A stretch of DNA of 57,031 nucleotides from Clostridia bacterium. GTDB taxonomy: Bacteria > Bacillota > Clostridia > Oscillospirales > CAG-272. The position numbers and the translations under genes were made by a program. Under the pieces are notes generated by a model. It saw nothing but the letters and a program-made list of their open reading frames with translations. It searched no databases and was not told where the DNA came from. The stretch covers positions 1 to 57,031 of the forward strand of contig JAFQGP010000016.1 in the NCBI GenBank assembly GCA_017415485.1, written 5' to 3'. This document shows positions 8,428 to 15,238 of this stretch, one piece after another. Position 1 is the stretch's first letter. Each line of letters starts with the position of its first letter.

Positions 8428-9065
8428 CAAAGTGCCTCCAGAAGCGCCTCGTATCTTGTGAGAAGGAAATCGTATCCTTCATCAGAGAAATGGCGGTTAG
8501 ATTTGCCCTCAAGCACACAGCCCTCGTCGATCCACTCGCACTGCGCGGGATTGTAGAAGGAGAAGCCCGCCTGACGGTAGTTGTCGAAGCAAACGAGTCC
8601 CCAACGGGCACAGACCGCAAGCATTGCGTCAACGTAGTCGATGTCGGAAAGGCCTTCCTTGTTCTTCGAGCGCCAACGGTCATAGTTGGTCAGGAAGAGA
8701 AATTTCGCCTTCGGATATTTCGCGGTCAGACCGAGAATGAGGGCGTTGAGCCCGCCGCAGAAGGTCGAGGTGTCCTCGGAATCGATCTCGCCGAGCGGAA
8801 CGTGCAGGCGCTTGTCATTCGCGCCGCCGAGAACAACGACGTAATCCGCGCCGTCCTCCATATCCGCATAGCGGACGCACATGGGAACGCGCTGGGGTTC
8901 TGTGGTCTGATGCGCGACGGGGTTGCCGTTGATGCCGTGATTATATACTGTCATATTGTGCTTTTTTGCCAGCTTGTTGACCCAAGTCGCCTCGTTTCCG
9001 AGCTTCGAGCCGTAAATAAGCGAGTCGCCAAGCGCGACGATCGTCTTGCCTGTAAGATTGGACAT
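8427..9065 (-). CDS. SGNH/GDSL hydrolase
   Basis: The 212-residue protein has the catalytic block I motif VALGDSLIYGS at the N-terminus, LGGAND as block III and HFSDEGYDFL near the C-terminus, as in SGNH esterases/lipases. No signal peptide is visible, so it should act in the cytoplasm. The substrate is unknown. It is the first gene of an operon with two TlpA-like lipoproteins and has a strong promoter 38 bp upstream. Confidence 0.85.
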   Translation of the reverse strand: MSNLTGKTIVALGDSLIYGSKLGNEATWVNKLAKKHNMTVYNHGINGNPVAHQTTEPQRVPMCVRYADMEDGADYVVVLGGANDKRLHVPLGEIDSEDTSTFCGGLNALILGLTAKYPKAKFLFLTNYDRWRSKNKEGLSDIDYVDAMLAVCARWGLVCFDNYRQAGFSFYNPAQCEWIDEGCVLEGKSNRHFSDEGYDFLLTRYEALLEAL

Positions 9066-9103
9066 AATTAATTTCCTCCAAGATTGTATAATACTACATA
9101 ATA

Positions 9104-9132
9104 ATTATATCACCAACCAAGCCGTTTGTCAA
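9104..9132 (-). promoter_or_regulatory. Promoter of the SGNH-TlpA-TlpA operon
   Basis: On the minus strand: TTGACA (9132-9127), a 17-bp spacer, and TATAAT (9109-9104). This is a perfect consensus promoter. Confidence 0.87.
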
Positions 9133-9205
9133 TGATAAATCTGTTCTGTTTTCTTCCATTTATATTATATACCATTTTCTGCAGATTTTCCGTGACGCAG
9201 TCACA

Positions 9206-9237
9206 AAAAACTCCTTCTGCAGGGCAAAAGGAGTTTT
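9206..9237 (-). terminator. Intrinsic terminator of the LytTR gene
   Basis: On the minus strand, AAAACTCCTT pairs with AAGGAGTTTT and a T-run follows. The hairpin begins within the stop codon of the regulator. It closes the recombinase-regulator transcript. Confidence 0.8.
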
Positions 9238-9973
9238 AAATCTTTTTCAGATAATCAAGATAGGCAATTTTCAGATCGGGCATCGTTCTGCGGGGGATGG
9301 AAAGGACAGCACCGTTCTCCATCACTACCCTGTCGGCAAGAAGCTTGTCGATGCGGTCGAAATTGATGATATAGGTCTTTCCGCAGGGATAAAAATGACC
9401 GAATGGCACAAGCTTTTCGCAAAGCTCGGAAAAGGACACTCGAACGCGCATCGATTCGCCGTTTTGCATACAGACGTGCTGATAGTGGTTGTCGGACTCG
9501 CTGTAAACAATTTTATCCGCCGACACCTTGCAGTATCCGTTTGATATCTTCAAAAGGACAATTTTCGGGTGTTCCGCGCCAAGCGAACGCAGAGCTTTAT
9601 CGACCGCCTCGAAAAAGTCCTTTTGGGCATAAGGCTTCAGCAGATAATGGGTCGCATTGACGCCGAATGCCTGGAAGGCAAGGTCGGGGGAGGAGGAGGC
9701 AAGGATGATGGGGCTTTCGGTATTTTTCTCGCGAAGCTGTGCCGCAAGGTTCATTCCCGTGATGCCGGGCATGTGGATGTCAAAAAAGAAGATGTCATAA
9801 TCCGCGCCTTGCTCTGTTTTGTCAAGGAAATCAGAGGGACTTGAAAAGCTTTCCACCAGGAAACGAACGCCACGTTCGGCTTGGTATGCCGAAATGAGCG
9901 CGAGGGCTGAATCGAGATATTCTTTTTCGTCATCCAAAATCGCAATTCTTCGCAACGCCGCACCTTCTTTCAT
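9236..9973 (-). CDS. LytTR-family response regulator (orphan)
   Basis: The 245-residue protein has a receiver domain with acidic pocket LDDE, phospho-acceptor Asp65 in FFFDIHMPG and conserved Lys in LLKPYAQKD. A LytTR DNA-binding domain (about 143-245) contains YSESDNHYQHV and the typical NFDRID...SIPRR segment. LytTR regulators bind paired 9-bp direct repeats with a 21-bp period. The ATG at 9973 is preferred; a TTG 18 bp further in is possible. No histidine kinase is adjacent. No promoter is visible in the 55 bp before the left inverted repeat, so expression should depend on transcription coming out of the recombinase segment. Confidence 0.92.
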   Translation of the reverse strand: MKEGAALRRIAILDDEKEYLDSALALISAYQAERGVRFLVESFSSPSDFLDKTEQGADYDIFFFDIHMPGITGMNLAAQLREKNTESPIILASSSPDLAFQAFGVNATHYLLKPYAQKDFFEAVDKALRSLGAEHPKIVLLKISNGYCKVSADKIVYSESDNHYQHVCMQNGESMRVRVSFSELCEKLVPFGHFYPCGKTYIINFDRIDKLLADRVVMENGAVLSIPRRTMPDLKIAYLDYLKKI

Positions 9974-9998
9974 AAAAAAATAAAGCGCCTCCGTGACA

Positions 9999-10015
9999 GC
10001 CAAAGTCACAGAAAG
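9999..10015 (-). promoter_or_regulatory. Small hairpin before the regulator start
   Basis: On the minus strand GTGAC and GTCAC flank a 7-base loop, directly before GGAGG of the regulator gene. In the mRNA it could influence ribosome access. The stem is only five pairs, so this is tentative. Confidence 0.3.
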
Positions 10016-10028
10016 GAACGCTTGCTTG

Positions 10029-10054
10029 CGTAAAAGAGTTACTTTTACGAAAGT
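10029..10054 (+). repeat. Left inverted repeat of the putative invertible segment
   Basis: Arms CGTAAAAG and CTTTTACG surround the core AGTTA, followed by AAAGT-type flank sequence. Compared with the reverse complement of 11104-11129, 24 of 26 positions are identical. The recombinase stop codon (10047-10045) lies inside this repeat but on the inner side of the core, so strand exchange at the core would leave the gene intact. Confidence 0.85.
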
Positions 10055-10992
10055 CTGACAAATTCCGAGAACCTTTCCATTTCCTTCTTTTTGGCTTCCA
10101 TTGATGGATGAACGTACAAGTCAAGGGTGATCTTGACGCTTGAATGTCCGAGTATTTCGCTTAAAGACTTGGGATCAAACCCAAGCTCGATCGCGCGGCT
10201 TGCGAAGGTGTGACGTAAGGTGTGGAAATGATACTGCGGGATTTCGCATTCCGTGTAATAGCGCTTTATAATATTCTGATAAGTCCTCGGCTGAGTAAAA
10301 ACGGGCGTTCCCGTTGTAACGTAGCACTCGGGCGAGGCGGCGTGTTGCTGCAATATAACGTTCAAAAAACTCGGTATGGGCACTTCTCTGTCCGAGTATT
10401 CGCTTTTCGGCGTTCCCGTGAGCATATAAGTGCTTCCGTTGCCGTTGCTGACCCGCTGTATGGTTCGTGCGATCCTGATGGTTTGCCTTTTTAAATCAAC
10501 ATCGCCCCACTTAAGACCGCATATCTCGCCCAAGCGCAGACCCGAATACAGGCAGATCAAAACACCCAATTTGTTCAGATCGAGATCGGAAAGTAAATAA
10601 TCGGTAAGCGTTTTTTGCTCCGAAACCGAAAAGACCTGCGGGCGGACAGCTTTAAACGGCTTTGTTTTGGGCGACATTTTCATAATTTTTGGAATATAAC
10701 CGCAATCATACGCATATTTTAACACTTGGTTGATCGTTAAAATATGAAGCTTTGCCGTGCGAAGCTCATATCTTTGCAAGATCTCCTCGCCGAGCTCTGC
10801 CAACAAGTCTTCATTAATATATAAAAGCGGCTTATCTCTCCAAGCATCGCTTCTTGCAATGCTTTGTATTATGCTCCGATACTGCGCTGCGGTCGATTCC
10901 TTTGTTTCAGTCGATTTGATCTTCAGCCAACCCTCCGCAGCCTCTTCAAATGTCGCGGATCCCTCAAAATGACGGTCAAATTCATTTTTCAT
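10045..10992 (-). CDS. Tyrosine recombinase/integrase
   Basis: The 315-residue protein has an N-terminal SAM-like core-binding domain (about 13-100) and a catalytic domain with the full residue set: Arg153 (GLRLGE), Lys196, His257 and Arg260 (HTLRH), His283 (LGHSS) and Tyr293 (LDLYVHP). It is compact and lacks the extra arm-binding domain of Tn916-type integrases. The start is ATG at 10992, with GAGGA seven bases upstream. No excisionase, phage or conjugation genes are nearby. The inverted repeats around it suggest a dedicated DNA invertase. Confidence 0.93.
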   Translation of the reverse strand: MKNEFDRHFEGSATFEEAAEGWLKIKSTETKESTAAQYRSIIQSIARSDAWRDKPLLYINEDLLAELGEEILQRYELRTAKLHILTINQVLKYAYDCGYIPKIMKMSPKTKPFKAVRPQVFSVSEQKTLTDYLLSDLDLNKLGVLICLYSGLRLGEICGLKWGDVDLKRQTIRIARTIQRVSNGNGSTYMLTGTPKSEYSDREVPIPSFLNVILQQHAASPECYVTTGTPVFTQPRTYQNIIKRYYTECEIPQYHFHTLRHTFASRAIELGFDPKSLSEILGHSSVKITLDLYVHPSMEAKKKEMERFSEFVRLS

Positions 10993-11022
10993 CAATATTT
11001 CCTCATTTTTTATTCAAAAATG

Positions 11023-11073
11023 CGCCAAGAGCTTGAAATGTTTACAAAATGTTATTGATTTTTTATCTTGGCG
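11023..11073. promoter_or_regulatory. Repeats in the recombinase leader: possible binding sites or hairpin
   Basis: CGCCAAGA (11023-11030) and TCTTGGCG (11066-11073) form an 8-bp inverted repeat. Between them AAATGTT occurs twice with an 11-bp period (11036-11042, 11047-11053). On the recombinase mRNA this could fold as a leader hairpin; on DNA it could be an accessory-protein or autoregulatory site. It overlaps the spacer of the outward promoter. Confidence 0.45.
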
Positions 11074-11083
11074 TATATATAAT
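11055..11083 (+). promoter_or_regulatory. Outward promoter towards the fibre operon
   Basis: TTGATT (11055-11060), a 17-bp spacer, and TATAAT (11078-11083) on the plus strand. Transcription would start near 11090, cross the right inverted repeat and enter the gene at 11171. The promoter lies inside the putative invertible segment. Confidence 0.78.
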
Positions 11084-11090
11084 TATAGCA
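11082..11090 (-). promoter_or_regulatory. Recombinase promoter, extended -10
   Basis: On the minus strand TGCTATAAT (11090-11082) is a perfect extended -10 element with no good -35 box. It overlaps the -10 of the opposite promoter, so the two polymerases should compete. The leader to the recombinase ATG is about 80 nt. Confidence 0.6.
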
Positions 11091-11103
11091 GACATTTATT
11101 AAC

Positions 11104-11129
11104 ATTTTCGTAAAAGTAACTCTTTTATG
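11104..11129 (-). repeat. Right inverted repeat of the putative invertible segment
   Basis: Read on the plus strand, CGTAAAAG, TAACT and CTTTTATG (11109-11129). Its reverse complement matches 10029-10054 at 24 of 26 positions. Only one outer-arm base (A for G) and one flank base differ. Confidence 0.85.
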
Positions 11130-11170
11130 AAAATTTGACATTATTATTATGCCATACGGGGGTGGGGATC

Positions 11171-12169
11171 ATGACGGATAGGTTGAAAAAGATCAATTTT
11201 CTGATCGTGATTCTTTGCATTTTGCTGGCAATCAGCCTGGCGGCGCTGGCTTTTGTTCATTTTTGGGGCGAAAATGCATCGGGCGTTGCTCCCGATAACT
11301 ACATTTTGCCGCAAACGGAGCGTTCGTCGGGGCATTTGCCATCGGGGCTTTATGCTTCACCGCTCAGAACAGTCATTTCATCCTCGCGCGCGAAGGAAAC
11401 TGTGCTCTCGATATACAAAAACCACGCCGAGGACAGCACGCCTTTCAACTCCCCGAATCTTTTCCCCGGCGACAGCGAGTCGAAAAAGTATCTCGTTGAG
11501 GTCTCGCACAGGGGAACTGTCACTGTCCGCTTCCGCGCCGATATACGCGCGGGCTATGATAAACTTGCTGAGGTGCTTATGTGCCGCGTTGAGGTTGCGG
11601 GCGAGGGCGCGCTTTATGACGGACTTATGCGCGATATGCCCGAAAGCCTGAATTGCCGCATCTCTTCGGTGTTCAAAAAAACGACCGATCTTGTCTATAC
11701 CGTCACCGTCTATCTCGAAACGAGTGTCGGAAATGAATATATGGACCGCGAGCTCGTTGCGGATTTCCGCTGGTGGGTCGAGGAAAGCGGAGGAAGCAAT
11801 CCTCCCGTGACCACAGAAAAGCCCGACACGACCAGACCTATCGTGACCGATGAGCCCGACACGACCGAGAAACCCATTGTAACCGACGAACCCACCGTCA
11901 CAGACGAAACTACCGATGAACCCATCGTGACCGATGAACCTACCGATACCGATGAACCCATCGTCACGGCAGAACCGACAGTGACGGAGGAGATCACAAC
12001 CGAGGAAACGACCGCGGATCCCGAGGACACGGGTGAGCTTGTCAGCCCCCCGACGGGCGACAGCTTCCATTCGCTGCTTTGGCTGCTGCTTTTGCTTGCC
12101 GTGATCGTGATCGGCAGAATGCTCTCAAAGAGCGCGCGCCGCGAGTACGGCGAGGAGGGCGAGCGATGA
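11171..12169 (+). CDS. TasA/camelysin-like surface protein with C-terminal anchor
   Basis: This 332-residue first gene of the fibre operon starts at ATG 11171 (G-rich SD GGGGTGGGG upstream); the frame is open earlier only through a TTG without SD. It has an N-terminal signal/transmembrane segment and a domain with LFPGDSESKKYLVEV, the PGD pattern of camelysin/TasA-type proteins. A linker of TDEP-rich repeats leads to SPPTGD, a hydrophobic stretch and RMLSKSARR. That tail resembles a sortase sorting signal, although LPxTG itself is absent. It may anchor the fibre to the cell. No sortase is in the window. Confidence 0.72.
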   Translation: MTDRLKKINFLIVILCILLAISLAALAFVHFWGENASGVAPDNYILPQTERSSGHLPSGLYASPLRTVISSSRAKETVLSIYKNHAEDSTPFNSPNLFPGDSESKKYLVEVSHRGTVTVRFRADIRAGYDKLAEVLMCRVEVAGEGALYDGLMRDMPESLNCRISSVFKKTTDLVYTVTVYLETSVGNEYMDRELVADFRWWVEESGGSNPPVTTEKPDTTRPIVTDEPDTTEKPIVTDEPTVTDETTDEPIVTDEPTDTDEPIVTAEPTVTEEITTEETTADPEDTGELVSPPTGDSFHSLLWLLLLLAVIVIGRMLSKSARREYGEEGER

Positions 12170-12708
12170 AAAGAAACACGTCAAAACGCCTCGCTTTCGG
12201 AATTTTTGCGGTGATCCTGCTTTCCGCGGCACTTTGCATAACGACCTATGCTCTGTTTTATGCCACGGTCACGGTCGAGGGCAATTATTTCAAAACGGGA
12301 ATCATAAACATCGATCTCAACGGCGGCGAGCCGGTGATCGAGGAAAGCGAATATCTGTTTGAGCCCGGAATGACGGTCGAAAAGGACTTTTACATACAAA
12401 ACAAGAGCACCTGGGCGGTCTATTACCGGATCTACCTTGACAATGTCGAGGGCGGGCTTGCGGATATACTTGAAATAACCGTTTTTGACGGGGATAACAT
12501 CCTTTATCAAGGCAAGGCATCGGATATGACAAGGCAAAACGCGGGCGCGGCTGATGATATACTTCTGATCGGCGAGCGGCGCGAGCTGAAGATCAGATTC
12601 CACTATCCCAAGGGAAGCACCAATCTCTCGCAGAATTGGGAGCTCAAATTTGACCTCTGCGCCGACGCGGTGCAGGAAAAGAACAACCCCGACAAGGAAT
12701 TCGATTAA
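12166..12708 (+). CDS. TasA/camelysin-like secreted protein (small)
   Basis: The 180-residue protein has a signal peptide followed by TYALFYATVTVEGNYFKTG, the layout of SipW-dependent precursors, and a beta-rich domain with YLFEPGMTVEKDFYIQNKS, matching the PG-x-x-x-K pattern of TasA/camelysin. It is probably exported and processed by the signal peptidase encoded next and used as a fibre subunit. The ATG overlaps the stop of the preceding gene (ATGA). An in-frame upstream extension overlaps that gene and was rejected. Confidence 0.78.
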   Translation: MKRNTSKRLAFGIFAVILLSAALCITTYALFYATVTVEGNYFKTGIINIDLNGGEPVIEESEYLFEPGMTVEKDFYIQNKSTWAVYYRIYLDNVEGGLADILEITVFDGDNILYQGKASDMTRQNAGAADDILLIGERRELKIRFHYPKGSTNLSQNWELKFDLCADAVQEKNNPDKEFD

Positions 12709-12711
12709 AAA

Positions 12712-13413
12712 ATGAAAAAGGCATTAAATATCATATCCACGGTGCTTGTGTGGTTGCTTGTTGTTGCAACGGTGGGGATAATGATCTTCACTTTCATTTC
12801 CGTCAACACCTTTGACCAGGCGAACAGAAGCATTTTCGGATACAAATTCTTCATCGTCCGATCCGACTCTATGAGCGCAACGGATTTTGACGCGGGCGAC
12901 ATTGTTTTTGTCAAGAACTGTGACCCCTCCACCCTGCAGGCGGGCGATATAATCGCATATACCTCGCAAAACCCGAACAATTTCGGCGACACGGTGACGC
13001 ACAAGATCAGGGAAAGGGTGACGAATGAATACGGCGAGCCCGCGTTCATCACCTACGGTACAACGACAGACACAAACGACGAGACCCCGGTCACGTACCC
13101 CTACGTTCTCGGCAAATATTCGGGCAGGATACCGAAGGTGGGCTCGTTTTTTCAGTTTCTTAAAACGACACCCGGCTATATTCTTTGCATTTTTGTTCCT
13201 TTTCTGCTTCTTATACTTTATCAAGGCTGGAACTGCATCAAAATCTTCCGCAAATACAGGGAGGAGCAGCTTGCCGCCCTCCGCGCGGAGCGCGAGCAGC
13301 TTGAGGAAGAACGCAGACAGTCCGCGGAAATGATGCGCGAGCTTCAGGCACTCAAGGAACAGCTCACGGGCAAGAGCAACGCTGAGCCCGAGAATAAAGA
13401 TATTGACAGCTAA
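12712..13413 (+). CDS. sipW: SipW-type signal peptidase I
   Basis: This membrane protease of 233 residues cleaves signal peptides of TasA-like proteins. It has an N-terminal transmembrane helix, catalytic Ser53 in SDSM, and His97 in TVTHKI in place of the usual bacterial lysine, as in SipW and eukaryotic-type signal peptidases. A downstream Asp lies in the TDTNDE segment. A second transmembrane helix (about 158-180) is followed by an unusual charged, coiled-coil-like cytoplasmic tail. Its position between TasA-like genes matches the known pairing of SipW with fibre precursors. Confidence 0.92.
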   Translation: MKKALNIISTVLVWLLVVATVGIMIFTFISVNTFDQANRSIFGYKFFIVRSDSMSATDFDAGDIVFVKNCDPSTLQAGDIIAYTSQNPNNFGDTVTHKIRERVTNEYGEPAFITYGTTTDTNDETPVTYPYVLGKYSGRIPKVGSFFQFLKTTPGYILCIFVPFLLLILYQGWNCIKIFRKYREEQLAALRAEREQLEEERRQSAEMMRELQALKEQLTGKSNAEPENKDIDS

Positions 13414-13467
13414 AAGCTGTTTATATATTCGTCTTACAAAAATATATTACTTAGGAGGTAAAACAAA

Positions 13468-15078
13468 ATGACGAATAAGACAACAAAGAGAGCATTGCTT
13501 GCAAGTATAGTCTCCCTCGTACTTTGCTTCTCAATGCTTCTCGGCACCACTTATGCGTGGTTTACTGATAGCGCAAGCTCGGTAAACAATGTTATCAAAT
13601 CCGGTAATCTTGACGTAGTTCTTGAAGTCGGAACACTCAACGCAGGCGGCGCTTCCGCTAACCCCAACGATTGGACTTGGACTGCACTTGATTTGAGCCA
13701 GCCCATCATCGAGCTTGAAGATGTTGAACCCGGTTACGTAGCAACCAAGGCGATCCGTATCCGCAACAATGGCTCGCTCGCTTTCAAGTATCAGCTTTCT
13801 ACAGCGATAGTTTCGGAAACTACCGTTGCTAATATCGAAGGCGGCACCTTCAAGCTTTCTGATTATCTCTATACTTTCACTTCCCAGAGCCTTTCTTTCA
13901 CCGATTGGGATAGAGAAAAGATCCTTGAAATTATCGATATTTCACTTGCCGGAAACTTTAACGACGGCTTTGGTGCAGGCACTTCCAACACCTCTGTAAA
14001 CAGATTCGGTGACATCGTTGCCACAGATTTGGTTCTTAAAGAAGGCGAATCTCAGGCATTTGCTTTTGCTGTAGCAATGCCCACTTGGGTCGATAACAAG
14101 GCAAACCATGCCGGTGTTGCGCCTCAGCTCACTTTCGGTATCAACGTTCTTGCAACTCAGTTTACTTACGAGAAGGATAGCTTCGACGATCAGTATGATA
14201 AAGAAGCTTATTATTCCGGTGCTTTGAACAAAGACGGTAATGTTTATTCTCTCACTGGCGACGCAACGATTGCTGATGAATCCTTCTTTGCTGACTATAA
14301 CGCTACTGATGCTTATACAGTAAATGGTAACGGTCATACTGTTACAGGTGTTGCAACTTATGTTCCAGGATGGGGAAGTATTGGAAACATGCCCGAAAAT
14401 GGCATAGTATTCGCTTCTTCAAATGGTGCAAAAACAACCGTTAATGACATTACATTTACAGGAAATTCTCAGATGATTATGAGTGGTTATTACAATCCCT
14501 CAACTGGTAGCACCAACTACAATTCCGAATTTAACAATGTAAAAGTTGTTGATATCAAAGCAACCGGTTCTGTGAATAATGAGTATTTTGCTATGAGCAT
14601 TTATGGTAATGCAACAATGAACAATTGTACGGTAAAAAATACCACCGTTTCTGCTCTTTGTGATGATCATGCCACAGCAGAGGTATATGATATCGCCATT
14701 GTAAATGGAGCAAAACTGATTGCTAATAACAGCACTTTCGGAAGTCTTTATACTGGAAAGCATACAAGTAGCAACTTTTGGGGCAAGGCTTATGTTGAGC
14801 TGAACAATTCTTCCGCTGATGTTATCTATGCTTGCGGTAGAACTAACGGAGGAGCAACAGTAATCAACAGTGGATCTTATGTTACAAAGATCGTTGCAAA
14901 CAACAACTCAGGTATTAACCTTACAATTGCTGAAGGTGCAGTAGTTGATACTCTCGATCTGACTGCAATCACCGGTGCTGCATCAAAGAGCACATTCAAT
15001 ATTCAGGGTACTGTCAATACAATAGTTGATGGAACTAATGTGTATACTACCATCGACGAGTGGATAGCTGCGCAATAA
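13468..15078 (+). CDS. TasA-like fibre protein with beta-helix-like C-terminal region
   Basis: The 536-residue protein has the SipW-dependent signal peptide pattern: hydrophobic core, GTTYA (predicted cleavage after Ala30), AWFTDS, and SGNLDV. Then comes a TasA/camelysin domain (PGYVATKAIRIRNNGS). Residues from about 250 carry Asn/Thr-rich short-strand repeats (NNCTVKNTTV, NNSTFGSLYTG) that suggest a right-handed beta-helix. It has the strongest ribosome binding site of the operon (TTAGGAGGT). A possible extra promoter (TTGACA at 13403) precedes it. It is probably the main fibre subunit. Confidence 0.83.
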   Translation: MTNKTTKRALLASIVSLVLCFSMLLGTTYAWFTDSASSVNNVIKSGNLDVVLEVGTLNAGGASANPNDWTWTALDLSQPIIELEDVEPGYVATKAIRIRNNGSLAFKYQLSTAIVSETTVANIEGGTFKLSDYLYTFTSQSLSFTDWDREKILEIIDISLAGNFNDGFGAGTSNTSVNRFGDIVATDLVLKEGESQAFAFAVAMPTWVDNKANHAGVAPQLTFGINVLATQFTYEKDSFDDQYDKEAYYSGALNKDGNVYSLTGDATIADESFFADYNATDAYTVNGNGHTVTGVATYVPGWGSIGNMPENGIVFASSNGAKTTVNDITFTGNSQMIMSGYYNPSTGSTNYNSEFNNVKVVDIKATGSVNNEYFAMSIYGNATMNNCTVKNTTVSALCDDHATAEVYDIAIVNGAKLIANNSTFGSLYTGKHTSSNFWGKAYVELNNSSADVIYACGRTNGGATVINSGSYVTKIVANNNSGINLTIAEGAVVDTLDLTAITGAASKSTFNIQGTVNTIVDGTNVYTTIDEWIAAQ

Positions 15079-15110
15079 TAATATTTTACTAATTTTTGAT
15101 TTTTCAGCCA

Positions 15111-15134
15111 CCCATCCCCCACCCGGGGGATGGG
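15111..15134 (+). promoter_or_regulatory. Strong hairpin between the TasA-like and LysM-like genes
   Basis: CCCATCCCCC (15111-15120) pairs with GGGGGATGGG (15125-15134), ten perfect pairs with a 4-base loop. No T-run follows, so it is not a normal terminator. A role in partial termination or mRNA stability that sets subunit ratios is plausible. Heptamer repeats (GAAGTAA type, about 15157-15190) follow it. Confidence 0.55.
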
Positions 15135-15238
15135 CGGCAATCAAAGGGCACAACTTGAAGTAAGAAGTAAGAGGGAAGAAGTAAGAAGTTATGCTTTTTG
15201 ATTGCTGAAATAAGAAAAAGCCGAAAGGAGGCGCGAAA

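Larger units (their letters stand above)
10029..11129. mobile_element. Putative self-inverting recombinase cassette (phase switch)
   Basis: A 1.1-kb segment is bounded by 26-bp inverted repeats. It contains a complete tyrosine recombinase and two overlapping outward promoters. The 5-bp centres (AGTTA and TAACT) are exact reverse complements, so identical crossover sequences face each other, the geometry for inversion. As drawn, the strong promoter faces the fibre operon at 11171 and the recombinase reads towards the LytTR gene. Inversion would exchange these. A fixed integrative remnant is the main alternative. Confidence 0.65.

Noticed and set aside
10029..11129. The two recombinase-flanking sites read as direct repeats (attL/attR of an inserted element).
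   Set aside because: The outer arms and the right flanks (GAAA.T.TGACA) do align directly, but all five core bases then disagree, while inverted alignment matches the core exactly. Insertion with different coupling sequences remains a minor alternative.
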